The notes beneath the pieces are model-generated. The model saw nothing but the letters and a program-made list of their open reading frames with translations, was not told where the DNA came from and did not search any database. From Flaccisagitta enflata (lineage: Eukaryota; Chaetognatha; Sagittoidea; Aphragmophora): a stretch of 64,000 nt of DNA. Shown here one piece after another: positions 15,618 to 26,490 of the stretch (the first letter of the stretch is position 1; every line of letters starts with the position of its first letter). The stretch covers positions 31,558,001 through 31,622,000 of the forward strand of contig OZ231126.1 in assembly GCA_965153355.1 (NCBI GenBank). Direction: 5' to 3'. The position numbers were made by a program, and so were the translations under genes.

Positions 15618-18600
15618 GTTAGTATGAATGCGAGAATCAATTTGACAAAAAACTTATGATACAATACTATCTTGCTCAAATTCTCATCGGGTGTTTGCAT
15701 AAAAAGTGTAAATGTTTTCTGTTGACTACGCCCACTATGGAGCACATAGAGATGCAAACAAGGTACCATTTGATAGTGGTCAATTTGTTTTACATTTTGG
15801 TATATGATTTTTTGTTTGTCCACTGAAGATTTCCAAGTTAATCAAGGTAAAAAAACTTCCCCAAATCAAACTTTCAGCAAAAAACCAGGCGAAAAGAGCT
15901 GTTTCCCTATTAAATGCTTCTCTTTAACCTTTGAAAAGGACCACTTAGACACCAGCTAATGCAAAAATCTTTTAAAATAATGAATTGGGAACAAAAAAAA
16001 CCGCACATTTCTACTACCTAGGAAATAAGTTTGGAATCAAAAAGGGTAAGATTTGATTTATCGATTGAATTTTGTTTAAAACATGATACTGATAGCATGA
16101 GCACTTCATGTAACATTTCTTTTAACTAACATCTTCAGTTTTGCAGGTGGACGGCGGTCTGTAAAGATTTTCATACAGTTTAGCAAGGTCTTGTTCTGGC
16201 ATCTGTGAGCAGTTACTGCCAGCTTTTCATTTAATGGAGTGTTTACATGGTTTTGTTTGTCATTTCTAAATGGTTGAAGCCACGGAAACCAGATTGCGCT
16301 CATCTTTAAGATTTTTCGATGTAGATTAATTTGCTTTTTAAAAAAAAGTTATTTGCTTTTCTAGAAGTGGAGATATTTCAAGAAGAAGATAACGTTTAGT
16401 TTCTTACATCATTCTCAATATTTTTTACCCATTTTGGAAATGAAAATTTTCACTCTTTTGCTTGCCATTTCTAAACGTTTTGAACTACAGAGACCAGATT
16501 GAACTCATCTTGAAGATTTTTTTATGTAGATTAATTTGCTTTTTTAAAAAAGTTATCTGGCTTTTTTAAAAGCCAAGATATCTATGGTAGAAGTTGATTC
16601 CAAACTCATTTCCTAGGTAGTCGCTGCTTTCGTTACAGACTTACTTTTTTTGAGCACCTGTTATAATGTGAGCTAATTATAAAAAAAAAAACATATGGAA
16701 ATTAGTGACTGTAAAAAAGCTCTGCAAAAATGCAATCAAATGCCACCAAGCAGAGTTTTGTAGTTCTATTCGTGTAGATTTAACAGCAGGAAGAGTAAAA
16801 TGATTCACCTAGACTTACGAAGTAACAAGGCCATTAGACCTAAGTTGCGTGCGTCGGCACTTTCAAAAAAAGTCAGGCAGACAGACAGACAAACTTTATT
16901 TTTAAAAAGACATTTGAAATAGTTGTTTACTACTTTAAGTATCTTCTCCACTATTCAGAGTCATAAAAAATGTGATAAAAGGCCTTTAAAACGACTTTGT
17001 TACGGACCGACAGACCGACCGAACAACTGACGGACCGAAAAGTGGCTAATAGAGTCGCGGAGCACGCGACTAAAAATCCTCCTAGGAAATTCTAGTACTT
17101 GCATTTTGATATGTCCTATATACATGAATCATAGAAGCTTAGGAGAATCTGTGACTGTTGTAAAGATCTTGGAAAGATGTTTCATTTGCCTCCAAGCAGA
17201 GCCCATTTGCTCAAATTGTTTAGATTTTACAACAGAATTAGTGGAACTCTCTCCCTAAAATCAGAGTGGCAAAAACTGATAAAAAGGTGAGAAACATGCC
17301 ATATGCAAATCAATGATACAGTTACATGACACCATAACAAATGCTATACAAGCAGTAGTTGGTGCCAAAATATGCTAAAATAAACTTTTGTCATGGAAAA
17401 ACAAGTTTTGTTAATCAATATTTAAGGATAAATGTCTAAATTCTATTGCGCGGATTCTTACTTTGAGCAAGATAGTAAATTAAGAATTAGAATTTTGATA
17501 AAACTTTAACAGCACTGATCTATTGCGAAATGCAATCTGTACAAAAGTAACCGCCAAACATAGTCCAATATGTTGAGATGTGAGTTGTTGCCAAAAAGAT
17601 TATATTTTTGGGATTCAAAGATAGAATTTTAGTCTTTGATTTTTCCTATCACTGCCCCTGCTCAAACACTTTTTCATCACTGTCCCTAAACAGCTACACA
17701 CCTTGTTTCTTAAAATTGAATTTTTTTAGTTGCGGGCTTCGCACATGGCATGGTTGAAACCTTTGAAATACTAGCAGTACCTGGCTGGATTATTAGTCGC
17801 GTGCTACGCGACTCTACACCCCGCTTTGTTGGTCCGTCAGTTGGTCCGTCAGTCCGTCGGTCCGTCCGTCCGTCGGTCTTTGGCCTCACTGCTCCTGCCC
17901 AAATGATCAAGTGACTTCAAATATGGCCCCCGCCCACCCGCACGCGACTGGGGTAGCCGTGTATCCGGCCTTGTATCATTTTCAGTCTGCCAATTAAATG
18001 GGCAATGAAATGGGCATTTCCAAGGATCCATTTGAATAAAATGCTTCTTTTATGGATGAGTAGACAACAATCAATCAGCGGAAAATCAAAAAGATCTCTA
18101 CATCTATGCAATGTTAGATCAAAATGAATTTTGAAATAAGAATGTTTTTAAATCAGGATATCTAAGTTTTAACTACAAGCGGATTTTCCCACCACCTAGA
18201 GCTTGTTAGATATCTATTTTGCTGATAATTCTTTCGGTCTCAATAATTAAAAAAGAGGTGTTATGCCAATATATGAATAACTACTGAATTTTCTGCAAGC
18301 AAAAATGCTTCATCAGCGGTCGCACTTTAATGAGTTGCAACTGCATTTTAATGATTTTGTGCCTGCAATTTGTTTTATTTGTTTGTTTGTTTTTTTCTTT
18401 AAGTGATCGGCTGCTCTCTGCGACCAATTGTGGTACGATATCTCCAAACAGCCTTCTGTTCGTATCCCCTAGCAACCAAAGACGTATTGTCTACTTTTGA
18501 CGAAGCAATGACCATCTTACTTTTCCAAGAACTGTACTCTTGCATTTGTGGCGTGAAAAAACGCAAATACAAATGGTTTTCACTGCTGCTGAAAGCGGCG

Positions 18601-19119
18601 CTGCTGTTTTTGCTTAGCGGCGCCTGGGCCGTCGGGTTAAGAGCGCTTTACCTTAATACAAGCGGATCTCTGTGGTGTGACATTCCCAAAGTAATCTGGA
18701 GCGCCGTCGTAGCTTCGCTTTTATTCTACTTTTGCTGGAAAATGGCTCGTAGTCTTTTTGAAAGTTTGAAATTTCGTGGTTCGCTCGATGGCGGAAATTT
18801 TTTCCTTTTTGGTTTGATGACGATTACGATCGTGTCTCAATGGGCCAAGTTGACCATGAATGCGGCGCGTTTTGTTATCGAGTTTCAAACCTACAATCGG
18901 TTTTTGAAATGCCAAGATGACCGAGCAAGTTCTATCGATACCAAGCTTTTTCCCAGCGACAGTTTGAACGCTTTCGTTAACAAATTTTTTTGTCTCGCCA
19001 TCCTGGAAAATAAAGGATGGTCCACGATTTTTCTTTCTCCTGCATTCTGTAATCTCCTAGAATCCGTTTTCTGCATTGGTATTATGATTTACAGGAAGAT
19101 ATTCTCAAAGCAACCATGA
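15392..19119 (+). CDS. Unrecognised multi-pass membrane protein, two exons
   Basis: Exon 1 is 15392-15617 and exon 2 is 18404-19119. Exon 1 ends one base into a codon (aaag|gttagt) and exon 2 begins after a long pyrimidine tract and aag. Joining makes a GTG codon and restores one frame of about 313 codons ending at TGA 19119, which is good evidence for a real spliced gene. The ATG at 15392 has purine at -3 and G at +4. Predicted membrane segments by hydrophobicity lie at about residues 26-46, 133-155, 170-187, 207-225 and 288-306. A basic stretch (KKRKYK) precedes the second. I do not recognise the family. The 2.8-kb intron holds three transposon-like insertions. Confidence 0.72.
16014..16620. 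mobile_element. TIR element, copy B, with internal direct duplication
   Basis: The left end ctacctaggaaataagtttg (16014 on) is inverted at the right end (16596-16620), 24 of 25 matching by eye. A TA lies just left of it; the right flank is TC. Inside, a segment of about 130-150 bases (catttctaaa ... gaccagatt ... gatttttc ... agattaatttgctttt) occurs twice in direct orientation, at about 16249-16376 and 16447-16590. Confidence 0.7.
16824..17071 (-). mobile_element. Hairpin-bounded element copy (minus)
   Basis: The 5' hairpin, forward 17053-17071, is agtcgcg-gagca-cgcgact. The 3' end, forward 16824-16852, has aacaaggcc and agttgcgtgc, which pairs with the hairpin arm with a single mismatch. 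Central ccgaccgaac/gacc words are short in this copy. Confidence 0.7.
17795..17975 (+). mobile_element. Hairpin-bounded element copy
   Basis: The 5' hairpin is agtcgcg-tgcta-cgcgact (17795-17813). The 3' sequence gcacgcgact (17940-17949) is the exact complement of agtcgcgtgc at the start. Then follows tagccgtgtatccggccttg. The central tract is gtccgtcagt/gtccgtcggt. A broken second 5' end (ttgcgggcttcgca) lies just upstream at 17730. Confidence 0.75.
18404..19119 (+). CDS. Membrane protein exon 2 (terminal)
   Basis: It encodes about 237 residues with four hydrophobic segments and no low complexity. Codon content differs clearly from surrounding AT-rich repeats. It ends KIFSKQP and TGA. Confidence 0.72.
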
Positions 19120-19371
19120 GGTGAGCGCTATCTTTTTTTTTCCCATATACTTGCAGTCATGTACGCATAACTATTTCTAGATGCCTTGTTTGTCCCTTTA
19201 CAAATATCATCACCCTTGAATGCAAAAACTAGATGGCCCAGCAGCTTTTTACCTGAGACGCACATACTAGATGTAATTGGCTACCTAAAACTCGTTGCTT
19301 TACAAAAAAAAAAAAAAAAAAAGAATCTGTAAAGCAATTGATTGTCTCTGGATGAAAACTGTTTCTGGTTT

Positions 19372-19480
19372 TTAGAGGGTCTGTCCGTCGGTCCATTTGT
19401 CCGTCGGTATGTCCGTCGGTATGTCCGTTATGCTTCCTTAAAATCAGTCCGGACGCATTGTTACCCGGTAGGGCTGTTTT
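19372..19480 (+). mobile_element. Hairpin-bounded element copy, short, degraded
   Basis: Tagagggtctgtccgtcgg is followed by gtccgtcggtat repeats and the 3' end ggacgcattgttacccggta with gggc. The 5' hairpin is no longer recognisable. Confidence 0.5.
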
Positions 19481-19649
19481 CTTTTTTGTACTCTAATATT
19501 TTCCTTTCTTTTTGCTTCAACTATTTCGCTGTAATAATTTTTGGGCAGCGGGCCGATGACCAATGCTTCCATAAATGGAGAATTTCTTCTTTTCCTGCCC
19601 CTTCCACTCCGTCCATCCGTCACCCCCCCCCCCCCCCCATTTATATCCC

Positions 19650-19990
19650 AGCCTTAAAGCCCAAATTCCTGTTATGAAGCCCAAATCCCAGCCTTGAAGC
19701 CCAAATTCTACTCGTGAGGCTCAAATTCCAGCCTTGAGGCTCAAATTCCTGCCTTGAGGCCCTAATCCCAACCACGAGGCTACAATCTCAGCTTCAAGGA
19801 CCAATTCTCATTCTTAAGGCCCAGGTCACAGCCTCATGACCCAAATCCATGTCACTTTTCTTTAACGCCTAAATTCCGGCCTCAAGCTTGAATCCCAGCC
19901 TTGAAACCCTAATTCCGGACTTGAGGCCCAAATCCCAGCCTCGAGACCAGCCCGCCTAATGTGCCAAATCTCAACCTTGTGGTCCAAATT
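19650..19990. repeat. Degenerate ~21-bp minisatellite
   Basis: Around 16 units of the type aggcccaaatcccagcctt(g). A poly-C run (19622-19639) precedes it. It belongs to the same family as positions 1-125. Confidence 0.75.
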
Positions 19991-20145
19991 GTTTCCCAAA
20001 GGTCTTTATAAATCTTAACCTAAAAGACCGAAAGATTCACCCTGATTCCTATAAACCAATTTATAGGTCATAAGTCCCTTCGAGGCCGCTGCCCATCTCA
20101 CAATCTTAATTTTACCGAGGAAGGATGTGATTTCGACCAGCCCAA

Positions 20146-20260
20146 AACGAGGCCGGATACATGGCTACCAAAGTCGCGTGTGGGTGGGCAAGGGCAGTGA
20201 TAAACAAGGCTCATCAAACATTTTGGCAGGAGCAGTAATGCGAAATGATAGAAATTATCA
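20146..20260 (-). mobile_element. Hairpin-bounded element, 3' fragment (minus)
   Basis: Forward gaggccggatacatggctac, then agtcgcgtgtgggtgggcaa and ttttggcaggagcagtaat, which is the 3' half of the family. No 5' hairpin or tetranucleotide tract is present. Confidence 0.55.
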
Positions 20261-20705
20261 ATGCAAAAACCAAGGACCAGCAAACGATTGTGCTTAGTGT
20301 CATGTATTCAACACTGTCATTGTCAATGTTTGGATAACTTCTTAACTGCCTGTGCTATATCTATGAATATCTATGAGTTGTATCCGCGAGTTTACCTTTC
20401 TGCATCTGCTTCCGGTACCTAATTGCAGATCTAGCCATTGAAACTCAAAAACGTTTTTAGCATCAAAATGAGTTTTTTAAAAAGAGTTGTTTTTTTTTTA
20501 AATTACAGGGAAAAGATATTTCAGTAAAATTTGTAAACAAAATCAAAAAATATCATAAAACTTCATGAGAGGGTGAATGAAAAGAAAGATGAACAAGTGG
20601 CGTTCGCCAGAATGTGTTCCACAATAACTTGATGGAGCATGAATTATTAAGGCAATAATTAAAAAAGATCAACCAATATCTATGTTAAGAGAAATCTGTG
20701 TTATA
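20261..20705. other. Non-coding, nothing recognised
   Basis: AT-rich single-copy-looking sequence with no exon or repeat end that I can support. Confidence 0.4.
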
Positions 20706-20711
20706 TATATT

Positions 20712-20945
20712 GGCCGCCTGTGGGCGGCCCTACAGCCTGTCCTTATAACTGTGGGGCTTCTAACTGCGAGGTTTATAACCATGGAGCTTATAACCACAGG
20801 GCTCATAACCCCGGGGCTCATAACAGCGGGGCTCATAACCGCTGGGCTTATAACCGCAGGGCTCATGACCGCGGGGCTTATAACAGCGGGACTCATAACA
20901 GCAGGGCTAATAATCACAGGGCTCATAATCGCAGGGCTACTATCT
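20712..20945 (+). repeat. Hairpin-led 15-bp minisatellite
   Basis: A perfect hairpin ggccgcc-tgtg-ggcggcc (20712-20729) is followed by ctacagcctgtcc and then about 14 units of gggctcataaccgcg. The head (hairpin, cta-rich word, ctgtcc) resembles the 5' head of the hairpin-bounded elements, but with a different satellite behind it. A second block of the same satellite lies at 22319-22455. Confidence 0.75.
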
Positions 20946-21279
20946 TGGCCATAAATATAAGCACAGTAGATGTATAAGTTGATTTATTGACTAGAAGTGA
21001 GCAGCAAACATATCAGACTGCATCTATTATTTAGTATGACCATGTTGGTAGGCCTTGATCTACAACTTGGAATTTCTAAGGCTGAAAGCGGATCTCGCTT
21101 TGAAAAAAACTCGCCCCCTGAAGTGTTGACTGTTGTTACAGGCTCTATACGCCACCGATCTAGGCGTTCTTGGTCTTGTTTGACGGAGATTTGATTTCTC
21201 TCGCCGTCGGCTTTAACTAAATATTATTATTTTCTTCTTAGGGGCCCCTAAGGGCCCCCAAAAAAGCCCTTATTGAGAA
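20946..21279. other. Non-coding, nothing recognised
   Basis: No supported coding sequence. A short inverted word ggggcccctaagggcccc (21241-21258) lies just before the tandem block. Confidence 0.4.
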
Positions 21280-21705
21280 TTTTTTTTTGAAAAAAAAGTG
21301 GGGTGCAATCAATAGGAAATTGTTTGATTTGCCTAGATCCAAAATCTTGTATTTTCAATTTTTTCAAAAAACTTAGAAAATTTTTATGTCGCGCGTCAGG
21401 GACTTAGAAAAAAAATCACAAAATATTTTTTTGAAAAATGTTTTTTAAAAGTGGGGTGCTATCAATAGGAAATTGTTTGATTTGACTAGATCCAAAATCC
21501 TGCATTTTCATTTTTTTTTTCAGAAAACTTAAAAAAAATTTCTGTCGCGCGTCTGAGACTTTGAAAAAAAAAATCACAAAATATTTTTTTGAAAATTGTT
21601 TTTCAAAAGTGGGGTGCAGTTGATAGGAAATTGTTTTATTCGCCTAGATCCAAAACCTGTAAAATGACTTTTTTCAAATAAATTTAAAATTTGATTGGGG
21701 GCGAG
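21280..21705. repeat. Tandem repeat, unit about 155 bp, 2.7 copies
   Basis: The word gtggggtgc starts at 21298, 21451 and 21609. Each is followed by aataggaaattgttt and tagatccaaaa, and the first two by gtcgcgcgtc. Periods are 153 and 158; the third copy is truncated. Confidence 0.85.
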
Positions 21706-22318
21706 TTTGAAGAAAAAGCGGAAAAAAAGAACGTCGGTTTTTTCTTTTACTTTTTAAGTATGAAAAAGGCCGTAGCTTCAAAACTATTGATGCGATTGTC
21801 CTGAAATTTGAAATACTAGCTGACGTCATGCTTCTCAACGTACGAGCTAAAAATCTCGATTGTGAACCGTCGTAAAGTTGGACACACTTCTTTGCCTAAT
21901 GTTGGGTATCTACCACTGCCTGCATGCACTTTGGCGTTGACTCGTAGAGAGACTGGAGGTACTTTGGAGTTATGTTGTTTCAAACCGTTTATGCGATTTA
22001 TTTCCACTCTGCTTTGCATGTTATTTTCCCCTGTTTTTGCAGGTTTTTTGTTTGAATCTTTGAGTTCTCAATTAGATTAAGATGCAAATTGATGTGGGCT
22101 AACCCTGGACGAGCTTAACTTGTCAATCTTACAGTATATTTGGCGCAGTGTCACAGTGCACCATAATCCATAAACTAAGAAAAATTTACCCAACCATACT
22201 TGCAAAAGGCAAATGTTTTATTCATTTGGCTCTCATTTCTAAACGAATAAAGATACAGGAACCAGCTTGGTCTCATTTGATAGATTTTTCGAAGATGCAA
22301 ATTTTGAAAAAAAAATCA
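21706..22318. other. Non-coding with TIR-family fragment
   Basis: No exon is supported. The stretch near 22225-22310 (ctcatttctaaacgaataaag, then ggaaccagcttggtctcatt) is reverse-complement-like interior of the TIR family at 16014-16620. It indicates a truncated copy. Confidence 0.45.
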
Positions 22319-22455
22319 TCCCTAACCGCAGGGCTCATGACCGCGGGGCTTATAACAGCAGGACTCAAAACAGCAGGGCTAATAATCACAGGGCTCATAA
22401 TCGCAGGGCTAATGACTGTGGGGCTCATAACCACAGGGCTTATAATCCCAGGGCT
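22319..22455 (+). repeat. 15-bp minisatellite, second block
   Basis: About nine units of gggctcataaccgca-like sequence, as at 20740-20945, without the leading hairpin. It passes directly into the 30-bp minisatellite. Confidence 0.8.
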
Positions 22456-22459
22456 GTGT

Positions 22460-25215
22460 GACATTCATTGGTGAAAACTGGGTGGCGTGTGAAAAACATT
22501 GGAGAATTTTGGGTTGTGTGACATACATCAGAGAAAACTTGGTGGTGTGACATACATCCGAGAATTCTGGGCTGTTTGACCCGCCTGTACTTGGGTCTTG
22601 GAGGTGTATATATATGTATGTGGATACTTTTGTATGTGGTGGGACCAATATTCAGAGAACCTGGGTGGTGAGAATGACATTAGAAGAAACCTGGGTAGTG
22701 TGACAGACTCTCAGAGAAACTGGGTGGTGTGACGGATATTTGAAGAACAATGGGTGGTGTGATAGAGACAAACAGAGGGAGAAAACTGTGTCGTATGTTA
22801 AACACTGGAGAAAACTGGGTGGTGTGACAGACATTTGGAGAAAAATCAGTGGTGTGACGTACATTTGGAAAAAATTAGGTGGTGTGACAGACATTCAGAG
22901 AAAACTTGGTGGTGCAGCGGACATTCAGAGAAACCTGGGTGGTGTGACAGACATTTGAAGAAACCTAGGTAGTGTTACAGACAATCAGAGAAAATTGGGT
23001 GGTTTGACAGACGTTTGGAGAAAACTGGTCAATATGTTAGACATTTGGAGAAAGCTGGGTGGTGTGACAGACAATTGGAGAAACCTGGGTAGTGTGACAG
23101 ACATTCGGAGAAAAGTGGGTGTTGTGACAGACATTCGGAGAAAAGTGGGTGTTGTGACAGACATTCCTAGGAAACCTGGGTGGTGTGACAGACATTCCAG
23201 AAAACTGAATGGTGTGAAAGAGATCTGGAGAAAACTGGGTGGTGTGACAGACACTCCAAGGAAACTGGGTGGTGTGACAGACATTTGAAAAAAACCTGGG
23301 TGGTGTGACAGACATTTGGAGAAACTGGGTAGTGAGACAGACATTAGGAAAAAAATGGATGGTGTCATAGACATTTAGTAAAAACTGGGTGGTGTGACAG
23401 ACATTCCAAAAAACTAGGTGATGTGACAGACATTTGGAGAAAACTGGGTGGTATGACAAATATCTAGAAAAAACTGGGTGGTGTGACAGACATTCCGAGA
23501 AACCTAGGTGGTGTGACAAACATTTGGAGAAAACTGGGTGGTGTGACAGACATTCAGAAAAAAACTAGGTGGTGTGAGAGACATTGCAGAATTCCAAGTT
23601 GTGTGACAGACATTGAAGAAAGCTGGGTGGTGTGACAGACATTTGGAGAAAACTGGGTGTGTGTGAAAGACATTTGGAGAAAACTGGGTGGTGTGACAGA
23701 CATTTGGAGAAACCCAGGTGAGGTGTTACAGACATTGGAGAATTCTGGGTTGTATGACAGACATTGGAGAATTCTAGGTTGTGTAAGAGACATTGGAGAA
23801 ATCTGGGTTGTGTGACAGACGTTGGAATATACTGGGTTATGTGATGGACATAGGAGAAAACTGGGTGGTGTGACAGACATTTGGAGAAAACTGGGTGGTG
23901 TGACAAACATTAGGAAAAACCTAGGTGGTGTGACACATATTTTGGGAAAACTGGGTGGTGTTACAGACATTGGGAGAAAACTGGTTGGTATGACAGACAT
24001 TTGGAGAAAACTAGGTGGTGTGTCAGACATTTGGAGAAAACTAAGTGGTGTGACAGACATTTGAAGAAAACTGGATAGTGTGACAGACATTTGGAGAATA
24101 CTGGGTGGTGTAACAGATGTGGGAGAATTCTGGGTAGTGTGACAGACATGGGAGAATTCTGGGTACTGTGACAGACATTGGAAAAGCTAGGTTGTGTGAC
24201 AGACATCGGATAATCCTGGGCTGTGTGATAGACATTGGAGAATCTTGGGTTGTGTGACAGACATCGGAGAATCTGGGGTTGTGTGACAGATAACGGAGAA
24301 TTTTGGGTTGTGTGACAGACGTTGGAGAATCTTAGGCTGTGTGAGAGACATTGGAGAATTTTGGGTTGTGTGACAGACATTGGAGAATTTTGGTATGTGT
24401 TATAGAATTTTGAGTTGTAACGGGTGGTCAAAAAAAAAGTGTTTTTTTCATTTTCTCATATCTTTTGTAAAAACATGTTTAGAATAAAACTTTTTTTTTT
24501 GCCACTAAGATATCGTGCAGGAAAATTTTTTTCATCATTATGATTTTTGAATATTTTCTATACATTTCAAATTATTTACAAAAAACTAGTTTTGATTTTG
24601 GACCACCTTCATTTTTGCCAATAATTTTCTGTAAAAGAATTAAAATTTTTTTATAGATTCACTATTTATAGTTAAGGACGACTCAAAAGCTGATAAAAAA
24701 CCAAAGAAAAAATTTAAAAATGCAAACATATAACAAAATAAAAAATACTTCTAAAAACATCCTTTTCTAATCTACTCAAATCTCTTAAACCAAAGCTTGG
24801 AGGCTTATAAATAATTACATCTATTTCAGATAGGACCTAATTAACATATCTGTTTCTTAAAAACAATTGATTATCTATGTTAAAACTGATTTATGCAAAC
24901 ATTTCAGTTTTTTGTATTAATATAGTCATCTATTTCGAAAGATTGACAAAATTAGATTTTTTTATACACATTACTTTATTTTTAAAATATCAACTCATAA
25001 AAAAAATTTCAAACTTATTGGAAAAAATTCTAGCTTAGTCACTTTTTTTTTGACCTCCCGGTATGACAGACATTGGAGAATCTTGGGTTGTGTGACAGAC
25101 ATTGGAGAATCTGGGGTTGTGTGACAGATATAGGAGAATTTTGGGTTGTGTAACAGACATTGGAGAATCTTGGGTTGTGTGACAGACATTGGAGAATCTG
25201 GGGTTGTGCAATAGA
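22460..25215. repeat. Large ~30-bp minisatellite interrupted by a TA element
   Basis: Roughly 70 units of ctgggtggtgtgacagacat plus ttggagaaaa. In the right-hand part the variant gggttgtgtgacagacattg with gagaat dominates, so subtypes are segregated. Because the unit is 30 bases, long open frames appear on both strands, but they are pure repeat and not genes. Positions 24420-25061 are an inserted element. Confidence 0.92.
24420..25061. mobile_element. TA-target miniature element inserted in the minisatellite
   Basis: The 642-bp AT-rich insert has ends acgggtggtcaaaaaaaaag and its inverted partner (about 20 bases, two mismatches) and is flanked by TA on both sides (24418-24419, 25062-25063). 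Removing it and one TA gives gttgtatgacagac, which exists uninterrupted as a unit junction near 23750. No transposase frame. Confidence 0.85.
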
Positions 25216-25804
25216 CAGCTTCAAAAAAATCTTTCTTGTGGGATATGAGAAGACCAGAAAATGAGTAGTCTTATTCAAATCACTGTAGCTTCCAAACCAT
25301 TTGAGCTAGAATTTCCAGACACAACTCAAATGAAAGATTTTTCGAAGAGCTTTCCAGGCATCACTAATTTTAACCTAGTTTTCTTTTGTTGAGGTTCAGA
25401 AGAAAGGTAGTAAAAATCCGCCACTTTTTATTTCCCCAAGGTTAATCTCTAAATCTGTAAAACCACATAAAATTACATTTGAAAAACTCAAACTAGAAAT
25501 AAAAGTTTATCACAAAATTTTAAAAAACTCGGAGTTTTTTTTATAAAACTTTAAAAAACCTAATTGCAGATATTTAGAAAAAAACTTCTGGAATTAAAAA
25601 AACGCATTTGCAGATTTTATAAATTATCTGTCTGCAAAACGTGACGCCTTCAGCCTTGTTGAAGCCCCAAACTCATCACCAACGAATCATCACCAACGTT
25701 CACTTAATCTTATTACACAAAATACGAATAGTCTCGTTTGATCGTTCACCGTTTTGTTTTTATTAGAACAAGTTGGCGATGATCGATGAATAAACTATTA
25801 ATTA
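25216..25804. other. Non-coding, nothing recognised
   Basis: AT-rich sequence between the minisatellite and the BEL/Pao element. A small duplication, catcaccaacg(a/t)atcatc, lies near 25675-25700. Confidence 0.4.
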
Positions 25805-25809
25805 GTAGC
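25805..25809. repeat. 5-bp target-site duplication (left) GTAGC
   Basis: GTAGC directly precedes the left LTR and recurs at 35730-35734 directly after the right LTR, the size usual for BEL/Pao integrases. Confidence 0.9.
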
Positions 25810-26364
25810 TGTGAAGAACCGTAGAAAATACTGTCTCGTACCGTCATTAGGATCTTGCCGTCCACGCAACTTCCGACTGAAGACGCCACTTCCGGTTTGA
25901 ATACGCCATCGCAACGCCAATCACGCCGATAACGTCACTTCCGGTGGCGCTGGTTCCAACGTCAGTCTGTGGATGCTATCTCTAATCACTAGGTAAGAAA
26001 GTGTATTTAAACTATTATATACAAGGAAGAGAAAGAAAGAGAAACAGAAGAGAGAGGGGGGAGGGGTTGGTTAATACCTACCTACTAACTAGCTAGTGTG
26101 TATCATCAGTAACTACCTCAATCAATTCACATCAATTGTCAACAAATGTAGCCAAGTACACTCACCACAGGTTCCACTGTAATCCCCAAAGTGCTTCCAG
26201 GTTGAATTGCTTGTTAAAATACACTGATTAACTGAAAGAAAGAATGCATCCAGAGAATCAAATATATCACCACAAGCAAATGAATAGCAACGCCAACGAG
26301 AGGACAATGAAATAGATCGCGGTACAAAGGCGCCAAGTGCCAAAAATATCAACGATATTCCACA
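25810..26364 (-). repeat. 3' LTR of BEL/Pao element
   Basis: 555 bp. On minus it begins TGTGGAATATCG and ends TTCTTCACA. It is identical by eye to the 5' LTR except one A/G change near 26248 and an extra 20-base segment ending in acgcc (25889-25908), a length difference explicable by deletion between two acgcc words in the other copy. Confidence 0.95.
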
Positions 26365-26373
26365 GTCCCCCCG
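26365..26373 (-). other. Candidate polypurine tract
   Basis: On the minus strand CGGGGGGAC lies directly before the 3' LTR, the expected place for plus-strand priming. Confidence 0.6.
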
Positions 26374-26490
26374 TTGGAATCCCATTCCAACCAACACCGT
26401 CGCCTCAAAAAAAAAACGAGGAGAGACCAAGGACCAAGTCACCTGAATGAGCGGACGAACGGACGGCGAAAGGAGCGGCGCGAAACGCGC

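Larger units (their letters stand above)
15618..18403 (+). other. Intron of membrane-protein gene
   Basis: A 2786-base GT-AG intron that contains the TIR element at 16014-16620 and hairpin-bounded elements at 16824-17071 and 17795-17975. It ends with a T-rich tract (tttttttcttt) and AAG. No coding sequence inside. Confidence 0.65.

Noticed and set aside
20669-20954. Frames reading TAGLITAGL or SPAVMSPAV
   Set aside because: Pure 15-bp minisatellite.
22460-24420. Possible CRISPR-like array
   Set aside because: Units are contiguous, with no unique spacers, and the DNA is clearly eukaryotic.
22409-25278. Long open frames on both strands (many SVTPPSFLQ-type repeats)
   Set aside because: They are translations of a 30-bp minisatellite with no non-repeat coding sequence.
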